NCBI GenBank assembly: GCA_031553505.1
Contig: JAVBLP010000005.1
Coordinates: 62,001 to 126,000 of the forward strand
From: JAVBLP01 sp031553505
GTDB taxonomy: Bacteria > Elusimicrobiota > Endomicrobiia > Endomicrobiales > Endomicrobiaceae
Direction: 5' to 3'
DNA: 64,000 nt
The notes below the pieces were generated by a model. That model was not told the origin of the DNA, searched no databases, and was given only the letters and a program-made list of their open reading frames with translations. Below, piece by piece: positions 1 to 9,185 of this stretch. Position numbers and translations under genes: made by a program. The first letter of the stretch is position 1. Each line of letters opens with the position of its first letter.

Positions 1-1263
1 GTAAGAATTGAAGAGTTTCTTAACTACTTTGATTATACGTATCCGCAGCCGCAGGGAGCTGAGCCGGTCAGTATGAACTTTGAATATACGGATTCCCCAT
101 GGAATAAAGGCCTGAAAATCGTGAAAATCGGCGTAAAAGCCAAAGATATAGAAAAAGCAAATCTTCCTCCGAGCAATCTTGTATTTTTGATAGACGTTTC
201 TGGCTCTATGTCATCGGAAAACAGGCTTCCTTTGGTCAAAAAATCGCTCAGGCTGCTTGTTAACGAACTGCGCCCGGAAGATAAAGTATCTATAGTAACT
301 TACGCAAACGGCGTTGACGAGGTGATTTCCGGAGTAAAAGGCAGCGAAAAAGAGAAAATTATTAATACGATAGACAGCTTGGACGCGGCAGGCGGAACGA
401 GCGGATCGGAAGGCTTGTCTCTTGCTTATGAAGTTGCCAAAAAGAATTTTATCAGAAAAGGAAATAACAGGGTGATTCTTGCTACTGACGGCGATTTTAA
501 TATCGGCCCCAATTCTGACAGCGAGCTTGAAAACCAGATAACCGAAGCGCGGGATTCCGGAGTGTTTTTAAGCGTGCTCGGTTACGGAATGGGCAATTAT
601 AAAGATTCAAAGATGCAGACAATTGCCAATAAAGGCAACGGTAACTACGCTTATATAAATGATTTATTTGAAGCAAATAAAACACTTGTAAAAGAATTTG
701 GCGCCACGTTGTTTGCCGTCGCGAAAGACGTTAAACTGCAGGTTGAGTTTAATCCGGAATATGTCGCGGCGTACCGCCTTATCGGTTATGAAAAAAGAGC
801 TCTCAATACGCAGGATTTTAACGATGACACGAAAGACGCGGGCGAAATCGGCGCAGGGCACACCGTTACGGTAATATATGAAGTTATTCCCGCGGGCGTT
901 AAAAGCGAATTTATGCCTGATGTTGAAAAACTGAAATATACAAAAGCTGCGGCTTCTGACGGCAACGGCGACGTTTTGACGCTTAAACTAAGGTATAAAG
1001 AGCCGGATTCCGACACAAGCAGGCTTATGGAAAAAGCTTTGAAGCAGAACTTGTATATTTCTTTTGAAAAAAGCTCTGATGATATGCGTTTTGCCGCAAG
1101 CGTAGCACAGTTTGGACAGATAGCCAAGGACAGCCAATATAAAGGCAGCATGACGATAGACGAAGTGATACAAACTGCAAAAAAAGCCAAGGGCAGCGAT
1201 GAAGAAGGCTACAGGGCGGACTTTATCAAAATGCTTGAGATGTATAAAATAAACAATAAGTAA
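1..1263 (+). CDS. VWA-domain protein, YfbK-like (5' end outside window)
   Basis: The reading frame is open from base 1, so the gene begins upstream. The first visible residues, VRIEEFLNYFDYTYPQP, match the conserved segment that precedes the von Willebrand factor A domain in YfbK-type proteins, so the first internal methionine (base 73) is not the start. A MIDAS metal-binding motif DVSGSMS lies at visible residues 65-71, and the GGTSGSEGL segment further on fits the MIDAS threonine loop. The C-terminal half resembles the DUF3520 region found in this family. These proteins are usually exported or lipid-anchored, but the N-terminal signal cannot be seen here. VWA domains bind protein partners through a metal ion; the specific role is unknown. 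A strong terminator follows directly, so this is the last gene of its transcript. Confidence 0.85.
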   Translation, partial: VRIEEFLNYFDYTYPQPQGAEPVSMNFEYTDSPWNKGLKIVKIGVKAKDIEKANLPPSNLVFLIDVSGSMSSENRLPLVKKSLRLLVNELRPEDKVSIVTYANGVDEVISGVKGSEKEKIINTIDSLDAAGGTSGSEGLSLAYEVAKKNFIRKGNNRVILATDGDFNIGPNSDSELENQITEARDSGVFLSVLGYGMGNYKDSKMQTIANKGNGNYAYINDLFEANKTLVKEFGATLFAVAKDVKLQVEFNPEYVAAYRLIGYEKRALNTQDFNDDTKDAGEIGAGHTVTVIYEVIPAGVKSEFMPDVEKLKYTKAAASDGNGDVLTLKLRYKEPDSDTSRLMEKALKQNLYISFEKSSDDMRFAASVAQFGQIAKDSQYKGSMTIDEVIQTAKKAKGSDEEGYRADFIKMLEMYKINNK

Positions 1264-1277
1264 AATGCGTAAAAATA

Positions 1278-1310
1278 AAAAGCCGCCGGTATAATCTGCC
1301 GGCGGCTTTT
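1278..1310 (+). terminator. Rho-independent terminator after VWA gene
   Basis: A 12-bp perfect stem (AAAAGCCGCCGG pairing with CCGGCGGCTTTT) encloses a 9-base loop and begins 15 bases after the stop codon. The 3' arm ends in the T run. Confidence 0.85.
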
Positions 1311-1377
1311 ACATTTGTCTGTCAAAATTGATTTGCCGCTAATATTATTGTAATAAGCTGCAATAAGGAGCGGGTTT

Positions 1378-1728
1378 ATGAAACTTAATGACATAATTAA
1401 ATACTGTCTGTCTTTTGAGGGAGCATTTAAAAGATATCCTTTTCCCCGCAGCGGAAATCCGCTTATAATGAGCGTGGACGGCACAAAGATGTTTTGCATT
1501 ATTTACGAAAATACTAAACCTTTGCATATAAGCTTAAAGTGTGAACCTGTAGAAGCGGATATTTTGCGCCAGATGTACAATAGCGTTAAATCCGGTTATC
1601 ATTTAAATAAATCACACTGGAATTCAGTATATATTGACGGTTCTGTTCCGCCTAAAGAAATCAAACGAATGATTTTCAACTCTTATCATCTCGTAAAAAA
1701 CAAAAGAAAACACAAGAAAAAAGAATGA
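1378..1728 (+). CDS. MmcQ/YjbR family protein (DUF419)
   Basis: A 116-residue protein with the layout of the MmcQ/YjbR family: an N-terminal FEGAFKRYPF segment, a central KMFCIIY strand and a C-terminal K-rich helix after SYHLV. Family members have a CyaY-like fold and are thought to bind DNA, but no biochemical role is firmly established. The ATG is preceded by AAGGAG at good spacing. It stands alone between a terminator upstream and the promoter of the autotransporter gene downstream. The lysine-rich tail (KNKRKHKKKE) is compatible with nucleic-acid binding. Confidence 0.8.
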   Translation: MKLNDIIKYCLSFEGAFKRYPFPRSGNPLIMSVDGTKMFCIIYENTKPLHISLKCEPVEADILRQMYNSVKSGYHLNKSHWNSVYIDGSVPPKEIKRMIFNSYHLVKNKRKHKKKE

Positions 1729-1784
1729 ATTCTGTTTATTTGGCGTTGCCATGCAAATAATAAACATTAAAAAGCAAAAATATA

Positions 1785-1813
1785 TTGTAAAATAAACGTA
1801 AATTGAGTATAAT
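1785..1813 (+). promoter_or_regulatory. Sigma70-type promoter for autotransporter gene
   Basis: TTGTAA (1785-1790) and TATAAT (1808-1813) are separated by 17 bases, 65 bases upstream of the autotransporter ATG. The -10 is perfect and the -35 matches four of six consensus bases. Confidence 0.6.
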
Positions 1814-1878
1814 TATGACAAGTTTGAATAGATATTTTATTAACATTTCCGCATATGTGACATTGATTCTGAGATATT

Positions 1879-4800
1879 ATGAAAATAACAAAAAAACAAC
1901 TTTATTTTTCAGTAATTTTATTAACCGCGCTGTTAATCCCGTCAATTGCCCCGGCTCTTACGCCGCCATTGTCTAACGGGGAATATCAGCTGTTTTTTAA
2001 TTTATCAACTCCGATGGATTATGATTTTATATATTATGAACGACAAAACAATGATACTGTCTCCGCGCCCATTTACTATAAGATTTCTTACCTTCCCCAA
2101 ACTTTAACTAATAACAGACTGCTTAACTATCAAAACGCTTCCGCGATTACGATAAATTATGATTTTGTAGGAGTGTCGCATGAGAGCACTTCCAGCCTTT
2201 TTACTTACAGCGAGGATTACGGGGGAGCGATTAATAATTACGGCAGCACAATTGACTCCATAACCGGTGATTTTATAGGAAATGCGAGTATTTCTCCGGA
2301 TATAAACCGTGCTGTTGCCGCGGCGATTTGCAATATTAACGATACTTCTTCAATCGGAATTTCAAGTATAGGCAGCATAAAAAGTAATTTTATAGGAAAT
2401 TATGCCGCTGGCACAGACGGCCAGTCTTACGGCGGAGCAATTGTTAATCTTTCAATAAGTACTACTACTGCCGTTGGTATTGTTGCGCAGGCTAAAATCG
2501 GCAGCATAACGGGAAGTTTTATAGGAAATCGCGCAACATCGGTTGATAAATTTGCCATAGGCGGAGCTATATATAATTATGCGTGGTATGTAGGCGCGGA
2601 AACGACAATTGGTGATATTACAGGCGATTTTATCGGAAACTATGCTATATGCGGCGGGCCTGCTGCTGACGGGTATGCCCAGGGCGGCGCTATTTATCAG
2701 CACGGAAGAGGCAGCGCAAACGCGTCAATAGGAAATATAACGGGTGATTTTATCGGGAATTTTGTAGTTTCCGAGATAGATTACGCGGGCGGCGGCGCCA
2801 TAGCGAATATGACAATCAGCGAAGCCGCAACGGGAAATAAACAGACTGCGAAGATAGGCAATATTACCGGAAATTTTATAGGTAATTCTGCGTCTGCTCT
2901 AAACGGGCTAAATGCGTATGGCGGCGCCATTTACAATAGCGCGGGCGCGGCGACCAGTTCTTCCACGATAGGAACGATTGACGGAAGCTTTATCGGCAAT
3001 TATGTAATGACGTCAAACACGCGTAATGCTTTAGGCGGAGCCGTGTACGCGAATGCCGACTTAACGTTTGGCGCGGACGGCAGGGACAATCTGTTTTCCG
3101 GAAATTACATAGATGATAAAAGAGGCAAGGTATATATTGCGATAGCCGTATTCGGCAATACGATGAGGACTTTGTCTTTTAAAATGACTAATGGCGGTTC
3201 GTTTACTTTAAATGACCAGATTGAAACAGGCAGCGCGACGAGTAACAGCGCGGTAAACATAGGCTATACCGTGGCGCATACTATAGCAATTACAGGTGAG
3301 CGTGATGTTAACGGAAACCCTGATGGCAGCATTGCTTTCAACAATATTCTTCACAATATAGGAAAAGTAAATGTTATTGATGCGGTTATTAAGTTTGGGT
3401 CATATAAACACGCGGATGCGGAAATGTCGCACGGTAATTTCACAAATATCAATAAAACGGAGTTAAATTTAAATAATTCGCTTTTATATCTTAACTACAA
3501 TTCTTTCCAGAATCTTAACTTAGGGAAAATTTCATCAACAAACAATTCTTCCGTGATATTCAGCGCAAATTTTGAAAGCGGAGAATCGGATTCGGTTACC
3601 GTTAGCACTGCAGGCGCGTCCGGAAGCATCAATATAAGGTCAATTAATATAACCGGCGGAAGTACTATGTCAGTCGGAGGGTCAGTTGACCTGTTTAGAA
3701 ACCACACCAACGGTTTTTTAAATATCGGCAATATCAATAATTACCGTTTGATTTACGCGGGGCGTTTATACGAGCTAAGCTATTCCAGCGGGATTTTATC
3801 CGTTGCTTCGGACGCGGGCGTAGCTTATCCGATATATGTGCCGGTAAGCGGGGCTTTTGATACGCTTGACTTTGGAAGTACAGAAATGGATGCCAAGAGC
3901 ACAACAGGAATTTTAGTTAATGACGGCATAACGACAATTAATAACAGCACATTTTCCAATAATTCAAATGTTAACGGTGACGGAGGGGTAATTCTTAACG
4001 GCTCATCCGTTAACGGCGATTTGCTTATTGTAAATTCATCGTTTGATATGAACGAATCAAGCGGAAGCGGCGGCGCGATAGCTAACAGCGCCGGAAGCGT
4101 TATGGAGATAAAAAATACTTCATTTAGGCGCAACAGCGCGTCATCATTTGGCGGGGCTATATACAGCGCCGAGACATTTGTATTGTCCGCGGATGGGGAA
4201 GATGTTGTTTTTGCCGATAATGCCGACAGTACCGGCGCTAATGATATTTATGTTGCTGCGGGCAAAAGTTTACATTTAAGAGTTTTAAACGGCGGCGCAA
4301 TAAGCTTTTTCAGCGGAATCAGCGGTGACGCCGCGGGGTACGATATTAATATTACGGGCGATGGAGACAGCATCGTAAATATAGACGCTCCGGTAATAAA
4401 TGCTTCACAAATCTACCTTTCAAACGCGCAGCTCAATACTGCGAGCTACAGTCATTTAGATAATCTGGATTTTAGTATTGACCACGGCATTTTAAACCTG
4501 GCGGACGGCAGCTACGGCACTTTTAACATTAAGAACCTTACGTCGGCATCCGGCATGATAGCGCTTGATGTTAACCCCGCCGCGAACTCTTCAACTTTGC
4601 TGGACATTAGCGGGGATTTATCCGGCACCACAAAGCTTATACTGAATGTCGCAAGGCCCAATTCGCCCTCGTCAAAAATTTTATTTGCCAATACTCCGAA
4701 TGATAATCCTTCCACGGAAGGAAGTTTCAGCGTTTACCGCGTAAACGGGAGCGCGCTGAACTGGTATGCGGAGCCTGACAGGATTAATAAACAGTGGTAT

Positions 4801-6249
4801 TTAAACACCGGCAGCAGCGGTTTTGTCGTTCCTGAAATTATAGCTTACTCGGCATTGCATACCGCGTCTGTTGAACAGACCCGCGATATGTTTTCAGCAA
4901 TTAAAACCAATACCGAGAGCTCTAATATTTACGGTTCAGGAAAACTTTCTGAATACCAAAACCGTTCCTTGTATGATATATGGGTCAGCCCGGTTTATAC
5001 GGCTTCCGATATAAAGTTTCCGGTAGATATAGAAAGCCATGTTTACGGCTTTGAAGCGGGATTTGACGTTCAAAAGAGCGAATTTCACAGGCTTGGGCTA
5101 TTTGTATCTTACCGCCAGGGCAGTTATGATATGGACGGCAAAGGAAAAACGATATATTCTAATTACGCGAGTAATATAAAAATAGACAGTTATTTGGGCG
5201 GATTGTATTACTCTTACGATAATAACAGCAATTGGATTTTCGCATCCGCTTACGGCGGCGTCCAAAAAGCAAATGTCAGTACGGATGACGGCGTTGAAGC
5301 TGAAACTGACGGCGAAAAATTCGGTTTAGGCATTGCGGCAGGTCACAATTTTGAAATCACCAAAACTTTTGATATTGTCCCCGAAGTCGGCGTTTACTAT
5401 CAGGGAAACAGGTTTAAAGACATATCTGACCCTTACGGAAAAACCGCGCAGTTTGATGATTTGCAGCTAATCGAAGGCGAAGTCGGAGTTATATTTAAAA
5501 AGACTGTAAACATAGCAGGGCATGACGTTTATGTTCATTTAAAGCCGAGCATAAGCCGGGAGTTTGTATCAAATAACAATGTAAATATTACGGGCCTTGG
5601 CGATTTTAAAACTTATGATAATAAAACATTAGGCAACGGCGTTGTCGGGATTGATACGGATATTTCAAAAAAGATTAATATCGGCGCCGCCGGACTTTAT
5701 ACCGCGGGAGAAGATTACCGGTTTTACGGCACACGCCTTATGTTTACATACAGATTCTACGGTAAAAAGGTAAAAAAGGCCGATATAGTCACCGCGCCGG
5801 AACCGGAAACGGCTTCACGGCAGGATATTGTTACGATAAGCGTTGAAAATTTGGAAAAAGAAAGAGGCGGAATTGAAGCAGAACCTGCGGCCAAAGCAAA
5901 TATTCCTGCAAAAATAGCGGAACCGAAATTTGCTTTTGACAGCTCCGCATTGAGTGATAAGTCAAAGGCGGAATTAAACGCAGCCGCGGAAAAAATAGCG
6001 GAAAATCCCAACATGAAGGTTAAGGTAGTAGGCCATACGGACAGTATAGGCACTGAACAGTATAATCTGCAGTTGTCCTTAAGAAGGGCAAAGTCGGCCT
6101 ACAACTATATGCTAAATAAAGGCGTAAACAAAGAACGCGTAACTATAGAAGGTAAAGGTTTCAGCGAGCCCGTCGCTTCAAATAAAACTGCGGAAGGCAG
6201 GGCTAAAAACCGCCGCGTTGAAGTTTATGTGTATGAAGCCGAAGATTAA
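1879..6249 (+). CDS. Autotransporter-like outer-membrane protein with Pmp-type repeats and C-terminal OmpA domain
   Basis: A 1456-residue protein. Residues 1-27 form a signal peptide. Residues about 125-375 hold seven repeats of the form I-G-x-I-x-G-x-F-I-G-N, each followed by a GGAIYN-type motif. A second stretch (about 695-770) again shows GG-A/V-I and FxxN motifs like those of chlamydial polymorphic membrane proteins, which suggests a beta-helical surface passenger. About residues 980-1293 look like an autotransporter beta-barrel with alternating aromatic strands, ending in TYRF. After a linker, residues about 1350-1452 form an OmpA/MotB-like peptidoglycan-binding domain with GHTDSIG and the LSLRRA segment. 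True autotransporters normally end at the barrel, so the periplasmic anchor is unusual. Function is probably surface adhesion or structure (inference). The Shine-Dalgarno sequence is weak (GAGATATT), but the start is fixed by the signal peptide. Confidence 0.85.
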   Translation: MKITKKQLYFSVILLTALLIPSIAPALTPPLSNGEYQLFFNLSTPMDYDFIYYERQNNDTVSAPIYYKISYLPQTLTNNRLLNYQNASAITINYDFVGVSHESTSSLFTYSEDYGGAINNYGSTIDSITGDFIGNASISPDINRAVAAAICNINDTSSIGISSIGSIKSNFIGNYAAGTDGQSYGGAIVNLSISTTTAVGIVAQAKIGSITGSFIGNRATSVDKFAIGGAIYNYAWYVGAETTIGDITGDFIGNYAICGGPAADGYAQGGAIYQHGRGSANASIGNITGDFIGNFVVSEIDYAGGGAIANMTISEAATGNKQTAKIGNITGNFIGNSASALNGLNAYGGAIYNSAGAATSSSTIGTIDGSFIGNYVMTSNTRNALGGAVYANADLTFGADGRDNLFSGNYIDDKRGKVYIAIAVFGNTMRTLSFKMTNGGSFTLNDQIETGSATSNSAVNIGYTVAHTIAITGERDVNGNPDGSIAFNNILHNIGKVNVIDAVIKFGSYKHADAEMSHGNFTNINKTELNLNNSLLYLNYNSFQNLNLGKISSTNNSSVIFSANFESGESDSVTVSTAGASGSINIRSINITGGSTMSVGGSVDLFRNHTNGFLNIGNINNYRLIYAGRLYELSYSSGILSVASDAGVAYPIYVPVSGAFDTLDFGSTEMDAKSTTGILVNDGITTINNSTFSNNSNVNGDGGVILNGSSVNGDLLIVNSSFDMNESSGSGGAIANSAGSVMEIKNTSFRRNSASSFGGAIYSAETFVLSADGEDVVFADNADSTGANDIYVAAGKSLHLRVLNGGAISFFSGISGDAAGYDINITGDGDSIVNIDAPVINASQIYLSNAQLNTASYSHLDNLDFSIDHGILNLADGSYGTFNIKNLTSASGMIALDVNPAANSSTLLDISGDLSGTTKLILNVARPNSPSSKILFANTPNDNPSTEGSFSVYRVNGSALNWYAEPDRINKQWYLNTGSSGFVVPEIIAYSALHTASVEQTRDMFSAIKTNTESSNIYGSGKLSEYQNRSLYDIWVSPVYTASDIKFPVDIESHVYGFEAGFDVQKSEFHRLGLFVSYRQGSYDMDGKGKTIYSNYASNIKIDSYLGGLYYSYDNNSNWIFASAYGGVQKANVSTDDGVEAETDGEKFGLGIAAGHNFEITKTFDIVPEVGVYYQGNRFKDISDPYGKTAQFDDLQLIEGEVGVIFKKTVNIAGHDVYVHLKPSISREFVSNNNVNITGLGDFKTYDNKTLGNGVVGIDTDISKKINIGAAGLYTAGEDYRFYGTRLMFTYRFYGKKVKKADIVTAPEPETASRQDIVTISVENLEKERGGIEAEPAAKANIPAKIAEPKFAFDSSALSDKSKAELNAAAEKIAENPNMKVKVVGHTDSIGTEQYNLQLSLRRAKSAYNYMLNKGVNKERVTIEGKGFSEPVASNKTAEGRAKNRRVEVYVYEAED
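2259..3000 (+). repeat. Seven degenerate coding repeats (IxGxFIGN) in the passenger
   Basis: The coding unit ending in TTTAT(A/C)GGNAAT occurs seven times at intervals of about 110-130 bp. Each copy encodes I-T/D-G-x-F-I-G-N or a close variant, and most are followed by a GGA-I/V-Y motif. The copies are diverged at the DNA level, so the repeat is old and maintained at the protein level. Confidence 0.8.
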
Positions 6250-6269
6250 ATTATAGCCAATACTATGTT

Positions 6270-6306
6270 AAAGCCGGCATTGATTATTTTCAATGTCGGC
6301 TTTTTT
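6270..6306 (+). terminator. Terminator after autotransporter gene
   Basis: An imperfect 14-bp stem (AAAGCCGGCATTGA with TCAATGTCGGCTTT, one G-T pair) is followed by TTTTTT. It separates this gene from the converging hsp20-like gene. Confidence 0.75.
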
Positions 6307-6330
6307 ATTAAAATTATTTATAAAATAAAT

Positions 6331-6936
6331 CTATTTTTTCTTGGGGAATGCGATAATAAGCTTGTCGCCCTGTTTGTCGGATTTCATTTTGGAAGTGTCG
6401 GCGTCTTTGGGCAGGGGGATTGTTCTCATAAAAGAGCTGAAGCTTTTGGATGCCGCGTAAGAGTTGTCGCTTTCCTGCTTTTTCTCCGTACTCTGCTCGC
6501 CTTTTACCGTCACGTACTGCTTGCTGACTTCAATTTTTGTTTTATCCTGGTCAAAACCTTTCATATCGACTTCAAGCACGTATTTATCTTTTTGGTCTTT
6601 CATTTCAAAGTTGGCTTCGTAGCTCATATTGTTGCTGAATGCCCCTTTGGCAATATCTTCGGTTTGTTTAAACGAATCCTGAAACACCTGGTTCATCTCT
6701 TCCTGCATTTTTTGCATCTCGTCAAACGCATTCCACGCTTTGTTCATTTCCGGCATCATAAAACCCAGAGGTTGCTTTTTTTCAGTTTCAAGCTCATCTA
6801 CTCTTTTTTGCAGAATATCTATTTGTTTTTGTAATTCGGCGGTTGTTTTATCTTTTGCCAAAGCCGGGTTTGCAAAAATAAAAGATGCAGAAAAAGCAAA
6901 GACCGTAAACATCATTAGCATTTTTGTTTTTTTCAT
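6331..6936 (-). CDS. Exported Hsp20/alpha-crystallin-like protein
   Basis: A 201-residue protein starting at the ATG at 6936, which has GGAGG upstream; an upstream in-frame start seven codons earlier lacks this. Residues 1-25 are a signal peptide ending near NPALA. Residues about 28-53 form a heptad-like coiled coil (LQKQIDILQKRVDELE). The C-terminal half (about 95-201) resembles the alpha-crystallin domain: an ANFEMKDQKDKYVLEVDMKGFDQ-like run and a final RTIPLPKDAD strand. Small heat-shock proteins hold unfolding proteins; this one should act in the periplasm if the signal peptide is cleaved. An N-terminal coiled coil before an Hsp20 domain is uncommon. It is monocistronic, with its own promoter. 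Confidence 0.8.
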   Translation of the reverse strand: MKKTKMLMMFTVFAFSASFIFANPALAKDKTTAELQKQIDILQKRVDELETEKKQPLGFMMPEMNKAWNAFDEMQKMQEEMNQVFQDSFKQTEDIAKGAFSNNMSYEANFEMKDQKDKYVLEVDMKGFDQDKTKIEVSKQYVTVKGEQSTEKKQESDNSYAASKSFSSFMRTIPLPKDADTSKMKSDKQGDKLIIAFPKKK

Positions 6937-6986
6937 AATTCTGCCTCCGTAAAACAATATTTCAGCTTATGCGCTGCCATAAAATA

Positions 6987-7014
6987 TATATAAAAAAACA
7001 AGAATATTTGTCAA
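6987..7014 (-). promoter_or_regulatory. Promoter for exported Hsp20-like gene
   Basis: On the minus strand a perfect TTGACA (7014-7009) is followed after 16 bases by TATATA (6992-6987). No CIRCE inverted repeat was seen. Confidence 0.55.
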
Positions 7015-7109
7015 TTATCGTTGTAAGGCGGAAACATTTTTTAAAACCATGGAATATATAATCCGGAAAAGTATGTCCGAAAACAGCCGGATTTATTTTT
7101 TTAAGATGC

Positions 7110-7115
7110 TATAAT
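7110..7115 (+). promoter_or_regulatory. Possible -10 box for ada-alkA/ogt
   Basis: A perfect TATAAT lies 30 bases before the ATG. No good -35 is visible, which would fit a promoter that needs an activator such as Ada itself. No E. coli-type Ada box was recognised. Confidence 0.4.
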
Positions 7116-7145
7116 CAAATCAGAATTAATAAAGGAGCGGGAAAC

Positions 7146-8606
7146 ATGCTGAAAAAAGACAAAGGTTTATATGCCGCGTTTAAAGCGAAAGATTCTCGTT
7201 TTGACGGACGCTTCTTTGTAGCCATATCATCAACCGGAATATATTGCCGCCCTGTATGCAAGGCAAAACAGCCTAAAGCCGAAAACTGTACTTTTTACGC
7301 CACCGCCGCGGAAGCCGAACATAACGGATACCGCCCTTGCCTTTTATGCAGGCCGGAACTTGCCCCGGGTAATTCTATAATGGACGCGTCCTGCAGTTTG
7401 GCAAAGCGCGCGGCAAGAATGCTGGAAGAAAACTGCGGCAACGGGCAAAGTTTAGATGAACTTGCCGTGCAACTTGGCTGCACGGACCGCCATTTAAGGC
7501 GCATATTTGCCGCGGAATATAATGTGACGCCTGTACAATATCTGCAAACCTGCAGGCTGCTGCTTGCAAAAAATCTGCTTACCGATACAGCGTTATCTGT
7601 TCTTGATGTTGCTATGTCCGCCGGTTTTGGCAGTTTACGCCGTTTCAATGATCTTTTTAAAAAGCATTATAAGCTTTCGCCTTCATCTTTACGCAAATAC
7701 GTTTCGAAAGAAGATAAATATGGCAACGGTATTACAGTAACATTAGGCTATCGTCCGCCTTATCGTTGGGAAGCAATGCTAAAGTTTTTATCGGGGCGTG
7801 CAACTGCCGGCGTTGATATGGTAAAAAACGGAGAGTATTTGCGTACGGCATATTTCAAGAAAAGGAACGGCAAATATGTTGGCGGCTGGCTGCGCGTAAG
7901 CAATAATATGAATAAAAACTCATTAAGTGTAACAATCAGCGAGAGCTTGATGCCGGTATTGCCGCAAGTTTTATCGCGTGTACGCCGTCTTTTTGATTTA
8001 CATTGTGATCCTCATGCGGTTTTTGAGACGCTTATGTCAATAAATAAAATCTGTAAAGGTGCTTTTGTTTTGGGGACGCGCCTGCCTGGCAGTTTTAACG
8101 CTTTTGAAATGGCGGTACGGGCGGTGCTTGGGCAGCAAATCAGCGTGAAAGCGGCAAGTACTCTGGCTGCAAGAATCGTAAATGCTTTTGGCAGGCAGGT
8201 TCAAACGGGAATAAGTGGTTTGACGCACGTATTTCCTCTACCGGAAGATATATTGGCTTTGGGTAAAGCCATAGAAGGCAGTTTTGGTTCTTTAGGCGTA
8301 ACTTCTGCAAGGTCAAAAACTATTTTTGAACTGGCAAAAGTATTTGAAAACAAAAATATTGATTTTGGTTTTTGCGCCCTTCCGGAAGAAGAAATAAAGA
8401 AGCTTATGACAATTTGCGGTATAGGAAATTGGACGGCGCACTATATAGCCATGCGCGCAATGGGCTGGACGGACGCTTTTCTTGAAACAGATGCCGGAAT
8501 CAAAAAAGCGCTTGAAGCGTATGCGCCAAAAGAGCTGCTTAAAATCGCGGAAGCCTGGCGCCCTTGGCGCAGCTACGCGACAGTCGGGCTATGGAATACA
8601 TTATAA
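7146..8606 (+). CDS. Ada-type regulator fused to AlkA 3-methyladenine DNA glycosylase
   Basis: A 486-residue protein. Residues about 5-80 are the Ada zinc domain, with cysteines in CRPVC and CLLCRPE that bind zinc; the first also accepts methyl groups from phosphotriesters in Ada. Residues about 85-185 form an AraC-type helix-turn-helix domain (LDELAVQLGCTDRHLRRIF and DVAMSAGFGSLRRF). The rest is an AlkA N-terminal domain and HhH-GPD glycosylase domain, with the hairpin near ICGIGNWTAHYIAMRA and a likely catalytic Asp in ETDAGIKKAL. It senses alkyl damage, activates transcription and excises alkylated bases. The ATG has AAAGGAGCGGG upstream and a TATAAT at 7110-7115. The ogt gene follows after 13 bases. 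Confidence 0.93.
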   Translation: MLKKDKGLYAAFKAKDSRFDGRFFVAISSTGIYCRPVCKAKQPKAENCTFYATAAEAEHNGYRPCLLCRPELAPGNSIMDASCSLAKRAARMLEENCGNGQSLDELAVQLGCTDRHLRRIFAAEYNVTPVQYLQTCRLLLAKNLLTDTALSVLDVAMSAGFGSLRRFNDLFKKHYKLSPSSLRKYVSKEDKYGNGITVTLGYRPPYRWEAMLKFLSGRATAGVDMVKNGEYLRTAYFKKRNGKYVGGWLRVSNNMNKNSLSVTISESLMPVLPQVLSRVRRLFDLHCDPHAVFETLMSINKICKGAFVLGTRLPGSFNAFEMAVRAVLGQQISVKAASTLAARIVNAFGRQVQTGISGLTHVFPLPEDILALGKAIEGSFGSLGVTSARSKTIFELAKVFENKNIDFGFCALPEEEIKKLMTICGIGNWTAHYIAMRAMGWTDAFLETDAGIKKALEAYAPKELLKIAEAWRPWRSYATVGLWNTL

Positions 8607-8619
8607 AAGAGAGGGCAAA

Positions 8620-9159
8620 GTGTATTATTCAACAACTTATGATTCTCCCGTAGGGATAATTACGTTTGCGTCTGACGGAGCCAGTCTTAACGGCTTATGG
8701 ATGGAAGGGCAAAAATATTTTGGCGATACCATTTCCGAAGCAATGACTGAAAAAGATAATATTACGGTATTTAATGACGCTAAAAGATGGCTGGACAGTT
8801 ATTTTGCGGGAAAAAATCCGGATATTTCCGCAATTCCGTTAGCACCTGCCGGCGGCAGTTTTCGCCAGGGAGTATGGAAAATTTTGACTGAAATCCCGTA
8901 TGGCGAAGTTATTACGTATGGCAGTATCGCAAATAAAATGGCGGCAAAAATGAATAAGAAAAGCATGTCAAGCCAGGCGGTTGGCGGCGCGGTAGGACAT
9001 AATCCGATATCAATTATAATACCCTGTCACAGGGTTGTAGGGGCAAACGGCAGTTTAACCGGTTTTTCAGGCGGCATTGACAAAAAAATAAAATTGCTCA
9101 AACTGGAAGGCGCTGATACTTCAAAATTATTTGTACCTGAAAAAGGCACCGCGCTTTAA
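8620..9159 (+). CDS. ogt: Methylated-DNA--protein-cysteine methyltransferase
   Basis: A 179-residue O6-alkylguanine-DNA alkyltransferase, counted from GTG at 8620. This start follows AGAGAGGG at good spacing and lies 13 bases after the ada-alkA stop; an earlier in-frame ATG at 8482 would overlap that gene by 125 bases and add residues unlike the family. The active-site motif PCHRVVG with its methyl-accepting cysteine is intact, as is the preceding GGAVGHNP segment and the following FSGG loop. The enzyme directly removes alkyl groups from guanine O6 and is consumed in the reaction. It completes a small adaptive response operon in which the Ada sensor and the transferase are separate proteins. 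Confidence 0.93.
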   Translation: MYYSTTYDSPVGIITFASDGASLNGLWMEGQKYFGDTISEAMTEKDNITVFNDAKRWLDSYFAGKNPDISAIPLAPAGGSFRQGVWKILTEIPYGEVITYGSIANKMAAKMNKKSMSSQAVGGAVGHNPISIIIPCHRVVGANGSLTGFSGGIDKKIKLLKLEGADTSKLFVPEKGTAL

Positions 9160-9185
9160 TGATTGCGCGGGAGTCCGGATTATAA

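Noticed and set aside
16..1310. Start of the VWA gene at base 73
   Set aside because: Residues encoded before base 73 match the conserved segment of the family, so the true start is upstream of the window.
6265..6834. 189-codon frame opposite the Hsp20-like gene
   Set aside because: It is antisense to a well supported gene, F- and H-rich and without ribosome site; an artefact of codon composition.
8482..8619. Upstream ATG extension of the ogt gene
   Set aside because: It overlaps the ada-alkA gene by 125 bases and the GTG at 8620 has a good ribosome site and fits the family length.
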